A stretch of 56,177 nucleotides of DNA from an uncultured Eubacteriales bacterium. GTDB lineage: Bacteria > Bacillota > Clostridia > Peptostreptococcales > Anaerovoracaceae. Shown piece after piece: positions 42,279 to 51,165 of the stretch. Each line of letters starts with the position of its first letter. Positions within the stretch are counted from its first letter, which is position 1. The position numbers and the translations under genes were made by a program. The notes beneath the pieces were generated by a model that saw only the letters and a list, made by a program, of their open reading frames with translations, made no database searches and was not told the DNA's origin. The DNA lies in NCBI GenBank assembly GCA_900320285.1, contig ONRQ01000004.1, positions 1-56,177 of the forward strand, given 5' to 3'.

Positions 42279-43673
42279 ATGAAAAGGAACAACAGATCGA
42301 AAATTTCAAAAATAATGATACTGTTCTCAGCTGTTGTGCTGATGATGCTTTTATGTGGCTGCCGCACAAGGATTTCGAACAACACAGAAGTGGTCGGAGT
42401 GGTGCATGACGACAGCGGAATGCTGCAGGAGTCATATCAGGTGCGCAGAGATGAGCTCGGAATCCCTGTTGCTGAGCCTCCTCTGTTTCCGGGATCAGAG
42501 TCCGAAGACGAAGACTACGACTACGATGAGTATGATGAAAGCAACGATGACTTCGACAGTAACGAACAGGAAAGCCCTGTCGAGGACGAAACTGTACAGG
42601 AGAAGGACGAGAAAGACAAAGATAAAACTACAACTACAACCAATACGACATCAAACAGTACAACTCAGGGAAACAATAGCACAAGAACAAGGACTACTCC
42701 TGTGAAAAGACCGGTAAGTAAACCTTCCGCAACACAGACTACACAGGTAAAGGTTACTCTTAATGTTAATGGTGAAGGGGCGAAATGCAGTAAAAAGACG
42801 TTAGTAGTTAAAAAGAATTCGACTTACGGCGCGCTCCCTACGCCTACAAGAAGCGGGTACGACTTCGATGGCTGGTATACCGCAAAAGAAAAAGGCAGCA
42901 AGGTGACTGCAAAAACAAAGGTCACGTCAAGCAAGGCGCATACTTTATATGCGCACTGGAAGGAGATCGAAGCCAAGACATACACGATCACGTTTGACGG
43001 AAACGGCGACGGAGACGAGGTCGAGCTGAGCAGCACCGAGATGACGGTCAAGGAAGGCGGTAAATATGAAAGCATGCCTTCCGCAAAGAGAGAAAAGTAC
43101 AAATTCACCGGATGGTTCACCGAACCGTCAGGAGGTAAGCAGATAAAGAGCGGTGCAAAGTTTACAGCCAATGAAGACCAGACGCTGTACGCTCAGTGGG
43201 AAGAAGATCTCCTTAACTGGTGGAAAAATGAAGTCAGCGTTGCTGCAAATGATGTCCCGGATAGCGTTGATGTCGTAATATATGGCGGAGCGAGCACGTC
43301 AAAGAAAAAGGTAATAGAAGCCTGCAAGGGAAACGTCGTAAATGATGTTACGGATGACAGCATTGTCATTAAATTCCTGAAAGACTATTCAGAGGAAACA
43401 GCGGCAGAAGAAGCTGAAAAAATACATGAGGAGCTTAATGGCACGCCTGAAGACGGCGGGTCGGAAGAGGAAGGCTCCGGAGAGGAAGGCTCCGGAGACG
43501 AAATAAACCCTACGATCATCATTGTTTCTAATGATGCTGTGGAAGGTAGTGACGGACAGAAGCTGGTTTATAAGATAACATTGCTCGATGTACTGCACGG
43601 AGGATCAGGCCTGGACTATGAAGCGGCGGCTTCTGATCTGGATGTCGATATCTATTATCCGTACACATATTAG
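42279..43673 (+). CDS. Lipoprotein with two InlB-type B repeats
   Basis: The signal peptide ends in a lipobox-like L-C-G-C (C at about 27-28), so the protein is probably lipid-anchored. An acidic Asp/Glu/Tyr block (about 68-115) and a Thr/Asn-rich linker (about 115-155) precede two Listeria-Bacteroides (Flg_new) repeats (about 155-228 and 232-308), recognisable by GYDFDGWYT and YKFTGWFTEP with TLYAHW and TLYAQW. The C-terminal part (about 310-464) has two small alpha/beta segments of unknown type separated by a Gly/Glu/Ser linker. These repeats are found in surface adhesins. Start after GGGAG; operon member with the MoxR group. Confidence 0.75.
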   Translation: MKRNNRSKISKIMILFSAVVLMMLLCGCRTRISNNTEVVGVVHDDSGMLQESYQVRRDELGIPVAEPPLFPGSESEDEDYDYDEYDESNDDFDSNEQESPVEDETVQEKDEKDKDKTTTTTNTTSNSTTQGNNSTRTRTTPVKRPVSKPSATQTTQVKVTLNVNGEGAKCSKKTLVVKKNSTYGALPTPTRSGYDFDGWYTAKEKGSKVTAKTKVTSSKAHTLYAHWKEIEAKTYTITFDGNGDGDEVELSSTEMTVKEGGKYESMPSAKREKYKFTGWFTEPSGGKQIKSGAKFTANEDQTLYAQWEEDLLNWWKNEVSVAANDVPDSVDVVIYGGASTSKKKVIEACKGNVVNDVTDDSIVIKFLKDYSEETAAEEAEKIHEELNGTPEDGGSEEEGSGEEGSGDEINPTIIIVSNDAVEGSDGQKLVYKITLLDVLHGGSGLDYEAAASDLDVDIYYPYTY

Positions 43674-43684
43674 CAAAAATAGAA

Positions 43685-44836
43685 ATGAAGCAAAGAATAT
43701 ACAGATACGACAACATAAAGGCATTCCTTATATTCCTGGTAGTGCTGGGACATATGACGACGGACTACGTGTCGGATTCCCATCTTGTAAGATGGACGAC
43801 ACTGTGGATATACACGTTCCACATGCCTGCCTTCATATTCCTTTCTGGACTCGTACACAAGCACTACATCACTGAAGAGAGAGCTTCACTTGGGATAAAG
43901 GGCGAGACGCGCATGCGCTGGGATAAGTTCCTTGGATTCTTCCTCTGCGGATACGGTCTCAAGATATTCCTGCAGTTCACCAGAACTCTCATGGGCCAGC
44001 ATCCGCTGTGGCACTGGATAGAGGAGCCGGGGATCCCGTGGTACCTCTTCGTTATGGCCGAGTATGAGCTGCTCTTCTATCTTATGCGCAGGATCGACGC
44101 AAAGGTGAAGCCTTGGATGATGATCACGGGAGCCTTTGCGCTGAGCGCGGTAATCGGATACTTCCCGTCTGTCGGCGATGCATTCTGCCTCTCGAGAATG
44201 ATCAACTTCCTTCCGATATACATGATCGGATACTACCTCGATATGGAGAAGGTCAACGAATTCCTGTCAGGCAAGAGCTGGCTTAAGATCGCCGGCTGGA
44301 TAGGGATCATCATATCGCTGGCTGTATGTGCTATGGGAGACTGGGGCATGTACAGCTGGAGGAAGTGGTTCACGGGAAGGCGCTCATATGAGTTCCTGAA
44401 TCATTTCTTCAGTTATGCCTATGACAACGGCTGGTGGATAAGGCTGGCTGTATGGGCAGTAGCAATTGCGATCACTTTGTGCATAATCTCGGTAATACCG
44501 GATAAGGATTTCGGATTTGTCACGACCGTCGGATCGCGCACACTGAACGTTTACTTCTGGCACAGACCGCTGTGTTATTTGTTCCGCAACTGGGCAGTGC
44601 TGCCGAAGCTGTTCGTACTCTTCGGAGGTACATACAACGAGGCTGTTGCAGGGCAGGCGAAGGGGCTTGCGTTCGCGGGGCATGATGGATCGATGCTGGC
44701 AGCATATGCGGTGTACATACTGATCGCGGCAGCAATGACAGCATTATTCAGCCTGAAGGTATTTGAGCATCCATGCAGTGATTTGATGAAGCTCGCAGCA
44801 GGAATATGTGGAGGAAGGAAAAAACAGGAGGCATAA
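43685..44836 (+). CDS. Acyltransferase 3 family membrane protein (OafA/WecH-like)
   Basis: The 383-residue protein has about ten helices. RYDNIKAFLIFLVVLGH (about 6-22) contains the conserved histidine of the family, and the segment YTFHMPAFIFLSG follows. These enzymes acetylate or succinylate sugars on surface glycans. The acceptor could be the wall polymer encoded upstream. It begins 11 bases after the InlB-repeat gene without a strong ribosome site and ends before a promoter-hairpin leader. Confidence 0.87.
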   Translation: MKQRIYRYDNIKAFLIFLVVLGHMTTDYVSDSHLVRWTTLWIYTFHMPAFIFLSGLVHKHYITEERASLGIKGETRMRWDKFLGFFLCGYGLKIFLQFTRTLMGQHPLWHWIEEPGIPWYLFVMAEYELLFYLMRRIDAKVKPWMMITGAFALSAVIGYFPSVGDAFCLSRMINFLPIYMIGYYLDMEKVNEFLSGKSWLKIAGWIGIIISLAVCAMGDWGMYSWRKWFTGRRSYEFLNHFFSYAYDNGWWIRLAVWAVAIAITLCIISVIPDKDFGFVTTVGSRTLNVYFWHRPLCYLFRNWAVLPKLFVLFGGTYNEAVAGQAKGLAFAGHDGSMLAAYAVYILIAAAMTALFSLKVFEHPCSDLMKLAAGICGGRKKQEA

Positions 44837-44862
44837 AAACGGCGTTACCTGCACGCTTTTAA

Positions 44863-44892
44863 TTGTGGCTGAAATAGTATACATGCTATAAT
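44863..44892 (+). promoter_or_regulatory. Promoter of the leucine-rich-repeat gene leader
   Basis: TTGTGG (44863-44868) and TATAAT (44887-44892) are separated by 18 bp. Transcription should begin about 15-20 bases before a strong terminator-like hairpin, so most transcripts may stop after some 50 bases. Confidence 0.65.
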
Positions 44893-44913
44893 CATAAGGG
44901 TATTATTGCGATA

Positions 44914-44951
44914 CAGCGCGGGACATTTTGCCCGGCGCTGTTGCTTTTTTT
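44914..44951 (+). terminator. Terminator or attenuator between acyltransferase and LRR genes
   Basis: CAGCGC-GGG (44914-44922) pairs with CCC-G-GCGCTG (44931-44940) with one bulged G, followed by TTGCTTTTTTT (44941-44951). It ends the upstream operon and also lies between the TATAAT box at 44887 and the next gene, so expression of that gene requires read-through. Confidence 0.8.
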
Positions 44952-44989
44952 AAACAAAAAAACAAATTGCCGTGGAAAGGATAAGAGAC

Positions 44990-47900
44990 ATGGAGAAGAG
45001 CAAGAGACTTCTGGCGATATTGTTATCGGTAATAATGATAGCAACGTATATGCCGACCATAGCATTTGCGGCTGCAGAGGACGGAAGTGACAATAATGAG
45101 GGTGATGAACTAATAACAGAAGAACCTCAGATGACATTAGACGAGTCAGATGAAGGTCTTATGTATGCTGCAGGTGAAGAAATTCCGACGGCTTACAGTG
45201 GAACCTGGGGGAGCCTTAAGTGGGGTTTGACATACGACGGTGATCTCATCATTAGTGGTATCGGGCCTATGAAGAGTGATAACTGGAACGGCAGTGCAAG
45301 CAGCAGCTCCTATCCATGGCGGAGAGACCACAATAATGAAATCAAACATGTCATAATCGAAGAAGGCGTGACAAGTATCGCGAGTTCCGCCTTTATGGAC
45401 AGCACGGTTGAATCTTTCAGCATTGCAGATTCCGTAAAAAGCATTGACACATATGCATTCAGAAACTGTGACAATTTAACAGAAATAACTGTTCCTGCCA
45501 GTGTCCTGTCTTTTGGAAATAATGTGTTTTCAGACTGTACCGGACTGACATATGCGTCACTGGAAGAAGGGAACGTCGAAGTAGGCAAAGGTATGTTCTC
45601 AAGCTGTTCGTCACTCAGTAGGGTCAGCCTTCCTGAAGGCCTGAAAACGATACAGGACTCTGCTTTCAGTAGCTGCACATCACTCACAGACATTAATCTT
45701 CCTTCGGGGCTGGAAACAATAAAAGGGAGTGCTTTTTATAACTGCTCATCGTTGCTCTCTGTTTCAATTCCTTCGACGACCACTTATATTGGAGCAGGTG
45801 CATTCTTTTCCTGTAAGAATCTCGAGGAATTATATATACCGGCATCAGTTGAAGAACTTGGAGGGGCTCTGTTTGGCGGATCCGGCTCCAGCGGCAAAAA
45901 CTGCATTCTGAAAAGGATCACTGTAGATGGGAAGAATGGGAATTACAGATCTGTAGATGGTATCGTTTACAATAAATCTATGACTAAACTGATTGAATGT
46001 CCGGTGAATATAGAGAAAGACTCTTTTACTGTTCCGGCTTCAGTTAAAGAAATTGGAAGCAGTGCATTCTCCTGTAACAATACTCTGAAATCCATTTCTT
46101 TCGAATCAGGCAGTCAATTGAATACGATTGGAGGCAGTGCATTCTGGTATGCAGATATCAGCCAGATAAGTCTTCCTGAGGATCTGGAAATAATAGGTGA
46201 TCATGCTTTCCACTTCTGCAATTCACTTGAAACGATAGTGATCCCTGACAAAGTGACCAGTGTCGGATATGAAGCTCTGAGAGATTGTAAAAAGCTTAAA
46301 GAAGTCTATTTCGGGAAAAATGTAGAAACTCTTGGGGACTGGTGCTGCAGCTATTGCCCACTCCAGAAGGTGGTGCTGCAAGAGAACATAGAATCTATTG
46401 GTACTATGAGCTTCTATGGTGATTCAGCCTCCTGGAATGTACAGGTCTATATAAAGGCAATGGTAGCACCTGCGATCACCGATGCGATGCTCGCGGAAAG
46501 ACGGTACGGGTCCATGGCATTCCATGTTCCGGTACATTCAGTGGGATATAATGAAGGAAACTGGAAGCCATATAAGGAAAATATGCGATATGACCAGGAT
46601 GATATTATTTATCACACTAATTCCGGCCGAAAGCTGACTGAAGATGATCTTTATGGGGATTACTACAGTTTTCTTAATAATAAGGAATACAACAAGAAAA
46701 CCGAGCGGTTGTGGGGCGATATGAATGCCATTAATGCTGAACGAACAAAGATAGATAATGGAGGCGCAATCTTCATCAGCAATATGAAGCAGCTGGCTGC
46801 GAGCAGTGTTATCAACAGTACGATATCCCTTGTAACGGGTAAATATTATAACCAGGATGAATTAGAGATGGCTGTGGCGCTGAACTATATTCAGACTCTC
46901 AGCGAAGATGAGGATATTTCTGCTTATAATATTTCAAAAGTCAAAAAGAAATTAAAAAACTATAAAAATGTCAATACTATTATTAAGTCCGGAATAAAGA
47001 ATAAAGAAGAACGGGACATGCTTGCAAAGGCCCTTGAAAGCGACTTCTGGTCTGAAGAAGAGGCCAGGGATATTATACGTTCAACTGAGGATAACTGGGG
47101 GGAGATAGACTCAATTTTCAGTGCTGCCGGAGAGACGGTCAATGCGGCAGAGGTAGCAGCAACAGTTGTTATCACATCCAGTGCGAATCAGCAGCTGGTC
47201 AGTGATCTTATGGAGGTCGTTGATCCGGATACAGCATTATATCGAGGCCTGAAGAGCATACAGAAGATACAAAAAAGTAGCAAGGGAGGAGAAATTATAA
47301 AAAGGCTTATCATAAATCATGGATTTGACGAGATTTCATCATTTATGACAAAGCAAGGCATAGGAAGGCTGTCAAGTCTCATTGCAGGTACAGGGGGCAT
47401 AGAGGTTGGCATGGCTACTGCAGTTGCAGGTCTTGGTTATTGGGTAATAGGCTCTATTGCTGACAATTTCTATGCTAACTCCGATGAAGTAGTGACCTCG
47501 ATAATTGCAGTATCGAATCAAAGTGCTTTAATGTGTTCTGTGACAGATCTCCGTCAGAAAATGATCGAAGCAGGAAGCGGAGCACCTTTCAGAGAAGAAT
47601 ATACACTTGCTTATAAAGCGTATCTTGTATCGCTGAAAAAAGGGGTGGATGATGTATTGTCTGCGGCTAAGGAAGGCAAGGCAAAGGAAAAGCTTGAAGC
47701 TGACAGTGCAGCTCTCGAGGATGATCTTACATATAATAAGTACATAAAAGCCTGCCTTAAGGAGGCAAACAAAGATCTGAAATACACAATAGTAAAAAAC
47801 AATGCCATCATTCTCGGAATCAATAAGGCAGATGAAAGTAAAAGAGACAGTGCTCAGTCTGCAATATCACTAAAGGCATCAGCAATAACCTCGGATACAG

Positions 47901-49309
47901 ATTCGGGTGATGAGGAAAGCGATAGTGAAGGCCTTATATATGTGGATATCCCGGATACGATTGACGGAAATGAGGTTACGGGAATTGGCAGCAAAGTATT
48001 TGAAGACAATAATAGTGTTCTGGAAATATATGTTCCGGACAGCGTAAAAACTATAGACGAAGAGGCTTTCTCAAATTGCTCCAAGCTTAGAACAGTACAT
48101 CTTGGCAGTGGTATACAGACGATAGGAGCTAAGGCTCTTCCTGATAATGAAGGTCTGCATATCATAACGGATGATACTGACAAAATTCAGTCGGTCATTC
48201 AGAACGGTGAATATCAGAATGCGGACAGCATGGTAATAGAGGAAGGTGAAACGGAGCTATCGGAAATACGTATTTCTAAGAATCCTGAAAAACTGGAGTA
48301 CCATATGAGCGAAATCGCAGAGCCTGATGCGGAAGATATTTCCGAGGGAAGGTACACTGCAGCTGACCTGACAGGGCTTGAATTGACAGCTATATACAGT
48401 GACGGCTCTGAAGAAACAGTAACTGATGGCTTTTTAGGTTACTTTGACGAAAAGAAGATAGGTGAGAACACAATTACTGTTTATTATAAGGACAAGTCGG
48501 TTTCGTATTCTGTCCAGGTGGATGCAGATGAGTGCCCGTATGAGATTTCATATGTTGATAGCTTTGGGGATGATATTGCCGAAAAAGTACGCGGTACAAA
48601 ACTTGCGGGCGATGAATTAACTATTGAGGTTCCTGAAATCAGCGGTTATGATCCGCTGGATGAGCCACACACTGTGACAATCGCTGCTGACAATAATTAT
48701 AAGGTGCACTATTCCATACATCGCAAACCGTCGATATGGGATGCAGTAATCACTTTATCAGGAAACAGTTTTAAATATACGGGAAGTGCCATAATTCCTA
48801 GTGTGAGTGTAGTATACAATGAGATAGTCCTTGAAGAAGGCAAAGATTATACGCTTTCTTATCAGGATAATATTGCCCCGGGTACTGCTTCGGTAGTTGT
48901 TAAGGGCTGCGGAGATTATGTTGGAAAAGAGACAGTAAATTATGTGATTGAAAGTCCTGCTCCGAGCGTCAAACCTGTTGTTACTCCGCAGAGCTCAGAA
49001 ATAACCGACCTCAAGCCTGTAAAGATATTGAAGCCAAAAGCCGGCAAGAAGTCCGTCGTGGTCAAGTGGAAGAAGCTCAGCAAGTCTAAACTCAAGAAAA
49101 TCAAGAAGATTGAGATCCAGTATGGTTTGGATAAGAACTTCAAGACAGGCTTTAAATCGACATTTGCCAGTGCAAAGAAGACTACAAAGAAGATAAGCAA
49201 GCTGAAAAAGGGCAAGAAATACTATGTACGCATAAGAGCGTATACAAAGTCCGGAGGCGTGGTGCACGTTTCAAAGTGGACAAAAGCAAAAGCATTCAAA
49301 GTAAAATAA
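44990..49309 (+). CDS. Giant BspA-like leucine-rich-repeat surface protein
   Basis: The 1439-residue protein starts with a signal peptide (about 1-27) and an acidic segment. BspA-type leucine-rich repeats fill about 85-510 (units like SITSIASSAFMDST, TSIGSSAFSCNN). A long helical part without repeats (about 530-955) includes a hydrophobic Gly/Ala-rich stretch at about 790-825. Another LRR block (about 975-1065), an Ig-like group-3 domain (about 1085-1180), a MucBP-like domain (about 1180-1235), a further Ig-like domain and a lysine-rich fibronectin-like C-terminus follow. There is no LPxTG. The ATG at 44990 has AAAGG nine bases upstream. BspA-like proteins are host or co-bacterial adhesins; the helical middle is unassigned. 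Confidence 0.8.
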   Translation: MEKSKRLLAILLSVIMIATYMPTIAFAAAEDGSDNNEGDELITEEPQMTLDESDEGLMYAAGEEIPTAYSGTWGSLKWGLTYDGDLIISGIGPMKSDNWNGSASSSSYPWRRDHNNEIKHVIIEEGVTSIASSAFMDSTVESFSIADSVKSIDTYAFRNCDNLTEITVPASVLSFGNNVFSDCTGLTYASLEEGNVEVGKGMFSSCSSLSRVSLPEGLKTIQDSAFSSCTSLTDINLPSGLETIKGSAFYNCSSLLSVSIPSTTTYIGAGAFFSCKNLEELYIPASVEELGGALFGGSGSSGKNCILKRITVDGKNGNYRSVDGIVYNKSMTKLIECPVNIEKDSFTVPASVKEIGSSAFSCNNTLKSISFESGSQLNTIGGSAFWYADISQISLPEDLEIIGDHAFHFCNSLETIVIPDKVTSVGYEALRDCKKLKEVYFGKNVETLGDWCCSYCPLQKVVLQENIESIGTMSFYGDSASWNVQVYIKAMVAPAITDAMLAERRYGSMAFHVPVHSVGYNEGNWKPYKENMRYDQDDIIYHTNSGRKLTEDDLYGDYYSFLNNKEYNKKTERLWGDMNAINAERTKIDNGGAIFISNMKQLAASSVINSTISLVTGKYYNQDELEMAVALNYIQTLSEDEDISAYNISKVKKKLKNYKNVNTIIKSGIKNKEERDMLAKALESDFWSEEEARDIIRSTEDNWGEIDSIFSAAGETVNAAEVAATVVITSSANQQLVSDLMEVVDPDTALYRGLKSIQKIQKSSKGGEIIKRLIINHGFDEISSFMTKQGIGRLSSLIAGTGGIEVGMATAVAGLGYWVIGSIADNFYANSDEVVTSIIAVSNQSALMCSVTDLRQKMIEAGSGAPFREEYTLAYKAYLVSLKKGVDDVLSAAKEGKAKEKLEADSAALEDDLTYNKYIKACLKEANKDLKYTIVKNNAIILGINKADESKRDSAQSAISLKASAITSDTDSGDEESDSEGLIYVDIPDTIDGNEVTGIGSKVFEDNNSVLEIYVPDSVKTIDEEAFSNCSKLRTVHLGSGIQTIGAKALPDNEGLHIITDDTDKIQSVIQNGEYQNADSMVIEEGETELSEIRISKNPEKLEYHMSEIAEPDAEDISEGRYTAADLTGLELTAIYSDGSEETVTDGFLGYFDEKKIGENTITVYYKDKSVSYSVQVDADECPYEISYVDSFGDDIAEKVRGTKLAGDELTIEVPEISGYDPLDEPHTVTIAADNNYKVHYSIHRKPSIWDAVITLSGNSFKYTGSAIIPSVSVVYNEIVLEEGKDYTLSYQDNIAPGTASVVVKGCGDYVGKETVNYVIESPAPSVKPVVTPQSSEITDLKPVKILKPKAGKKSVVVKWKKLSKSKLKKIKKIEIQYGLDKNFKTGFKSTFASAKKTTKKISKLKKGKKYYVRIRAYTKSGGVVHVSKWTKAKAFKVK

Positions 49310-49390
49310 GTCAAATCCCAAATAAGAACAATGACTTTTCTTAACTGAACCTCATTTTACATTTCTCATTGAGACTATTGGCACTGACGC

Positions 49391-49420
49391 TTGCGGCGCT
49401 TTTGTAGCACATGATATAAT
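49391..49420 (+). promoter_or_regulatory. Promoter of the coiled-coil gene leader
   Basis: TTGCGG (49391-49396) and TATAAT (49415-49420) are separated by 18 bp, the same spacing and a near-identical -35 as at 44863. A hairpin follows at 49442. Confidence 0.65.
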
Positions 49421-49441
49421 CGGTCAGGTAATAAAAAGTTG

Positions 49442-49475
49442 GCAGCACGGGGCTGATCGCTCCGCGCTGCTGTTT
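49442..49475 (+). promoter_or_regulatory. Leader hairpin before the coiled-coil gene
   Basis: GCAGC-A-CGGG (49442-49451) pairs with CCGCGCTGC (49462-49470), with one A-C mismatch, then TGTTT. It resembles the hairpin at 44914 but its T-run is weak, so it may slow rather than stop transcription. Confidence 0.5.
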
Positions 49476-49490
49476 ATGAAAGAAGAAAGC

Positions 49491-50126
49491 ATGTTATTTC
49501 AGAAACTGAACAAACTTAATTCAATGAGGAAATCCACCGCAGCAATACTGGCAGTTCTGCTGGCCGCTGCGTGTATCGCGGATGTATACCAGACACGCCA
49601 GGCAGAGATTAAAGCCATGCAGAATCAGGGCGTCGCGAAGATGAAGGAGTCTGTAGATACTGAAGCATACAGAGAAGCTGAACGCAATGAGATAGAGAAG
49701 ATTTTCGAAAGCACAGAGGCTGCAATACGTGAGTCTAAGGACCAGGAGGAGATTGACGCCCTGGTCGAAAAGGCTGTCGAAGAAACTGCCGGTTTCAAGA
49801 CGGACGCAGTCTACGCGAAGGAAGAAGAAGGTATCGCAAAGCTTAAGGCGGCAGTGGATCCGGATCTTTACAGAGAAGCTGAGCGGAAAGAGATAGAGAA
49901 GATCATCGAAAGCACAGTAGCGGCGATAAGCGAGTCTGAAGATCAGGCAGAGATAGACGCGCTGATCGAAAAGGCGACCGGTCAGTTCGCGGAGTTCAAG
50001 ACAGACGCGGAATATTCACAGGAAGAAGCTGCGGCAGCTGCAGCGGCTGCACGTAAAAAGAGCAAGAAGAAAAAATCTTCAGGCAGCAGGGGCTGCGTAG
50101 GTAATAATGCAGATCTCTACAACTGA
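49491..50126 (+). CDS. Exported coiled-coil protein with two 67-residue repeats
   Basis: A short basic N-terminus and hydrophobic segment (about 13-28) act as a signal or anchor. Two helical repeats follow, from about residue 51 and about residue 118, each with VD-x-YREAER-EIEKI-ES-AAI-ES-DQ-EIDALIEKA and a FKTDA-Y ending, reminiscent of FIVAR-type helical modules. An Ala-rich helix, a KKSKKKKSSGS segment and a Cys-containing C-terminus finish the 211-residue protein. No enzyme motif is seen. I chose ATG 49491 because the ATG at 49476 lies at the base of the leader hairpin; either is possible. Its end overlaps the start of the next gene. Confidence 0.6.
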   Translation: MLFQKLNKLNSMRKSTAAILAVLLAAACIADVYQTRQAEIKAMQNQGVAKMKESVDTEAYREAERNEIEKIFESTEAAIRESKDQEEIDALVEKAVEETAGFKTDAVYAKEEEGIAKLKAAVDPDLYREAERKEIEKIIESTVAAISESEDQAEIDALIEKATGQFAEFKTDAEYSQEEAAAAAAAARKKSKKKKSSGSRGCVGNNADLYN

Positions 50127-51165
50127 TACAGTATATAAATCGGAAAAAGGGCAAACTGAGGGATTGAGAGGCTCAAAAAAACGGGTCTCTCAATTCTCGT
50201 ATATAAAGACAGCGGCATGCTTTGCCATAGTAGTGCTGCACTGCTACAACAACGCCAGAGTCTATCATTCCGAGGTGCTGACTGAGGGACAGATCACGAC
50301 GGCATATGCGGTGTGCGCTTCGCTTATGTGGGCTGTACCGTGCTTCCTGATGGTGACAGGGGCACTGCTTCTCGACAGAGAGCGGGTGATCCCGCCTTCG
50401 AAGCTGTTCGGTAAGTACATCATGCGCATGGTCGTCGCGCTGGTGGTGTTCACCGCGATATTCACCGTGATAAAGCACGATCCGTCCTCGGGCACAAGTA
50501 TAATCAGCGAGTTTGCTGAAGGCATCATGTTCAACCACTGCATGGCATATCTCTGGTACCTTTACATGATGATCGCGATATACCTGCTGATGCCGCTTTT
50601 CAAAGCCATAGTCAACAGGGCGACAGACAGGCAGCTGGCGATACTGACTGCGGTGCTCCTGATAATCTGCTCCGTACTTCCGCTGGCGTCATATCTGGGC
50701 GTAGACGCGGCACTTTACATCCCTACATGGATAGTATACGGAGCGTATCTGTTTATAGGGTTCCTGCTTTACAGGCACAATATGGACGAGCGCTTAGCGG
50801 CGGTTCTGCTGGTGCTGTGCACCATAGCGCTGCCTCTCATTACAGTAAAGCTAGCACCTACAGAGATCGATTCTGCGGGACTGACTTCATATAACTCGCC
50901 GCTCGTGGTGATGCAGTCTGCGGCTGTATTCTCCCTGATGCTGAGGATAAAGCGTGAAGCAGGCAGGCTGATCGAAAGCATCGACCGGTGCTCATTCGGC
51001 ATCTACCTCATCCACATGATATTCATAAGACTTACGATGAAGGAGCTGGGATTCAATCCTTTCGACTATGGTCCGGCAGGATTCATTGGCGCGGCCGTAG
51101 TGTTCTTCTCGGCGTCATTCGCGATAACCTACATTTTCAAAAGGATAAAAAGGAGTATTGTATGA
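50107..51165 (+). CDS. Acyltransferase 3 family membrane protein, second copy
   Basis: About ten helices are predicted in 352 residues. FSYIKTAACFAIVVLHCYNN contains the family histidine in the first helix, and CFLMVTGALLLDRER is the next landmark, both in the style of WecH/OafA O-acetyltransferases. It probably acetylates a surface sugar. The ATG at 50107 overlaps the previous gene by 20 bases; a TTG at 50164 is a possible later start close to the first helix. The stop overlaps the next start (ATGA). Confidence 0.83.
   Translation: MQISTTDTVYKSEKGQTEGLRGSKKRVSQFSYIKTAACFAIVVLHCYNNARVYHSEVLTEGQITTAYAVCASLMWAVPCFLMVTGALLLDRERVIPPSKLFGKYIMRMVVALVVFTAIFTVIKHDPSSGTSIISEFAEGIMFNHCMAYLWYLYMMIAIYLLMPLFKAIVNRATDRQLAILTAVLLIICSVLPLASYLGVDAALYIPTWIVYGAYLFIGFLLYRHNMDERLAAVLLVLCTIALPLITVKLAPTEIDSAGLTSYNSPLVVMQSAAVFSLMLRIKREAGRLIESIDRCSFGIYLIHMIFIRLTMKELGFNPFDYGPAGFIGAAVVFFSASFAITYIFKRIKRSIV

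Noticed and set aside
50988-51161. Longer start for the transglutaminase-like protein
   Set aside because: It would overlap the acyltransferase gene by 178 bases and put residues before a clear signal peptide. The ATG at 51162 has its own ribosome site.
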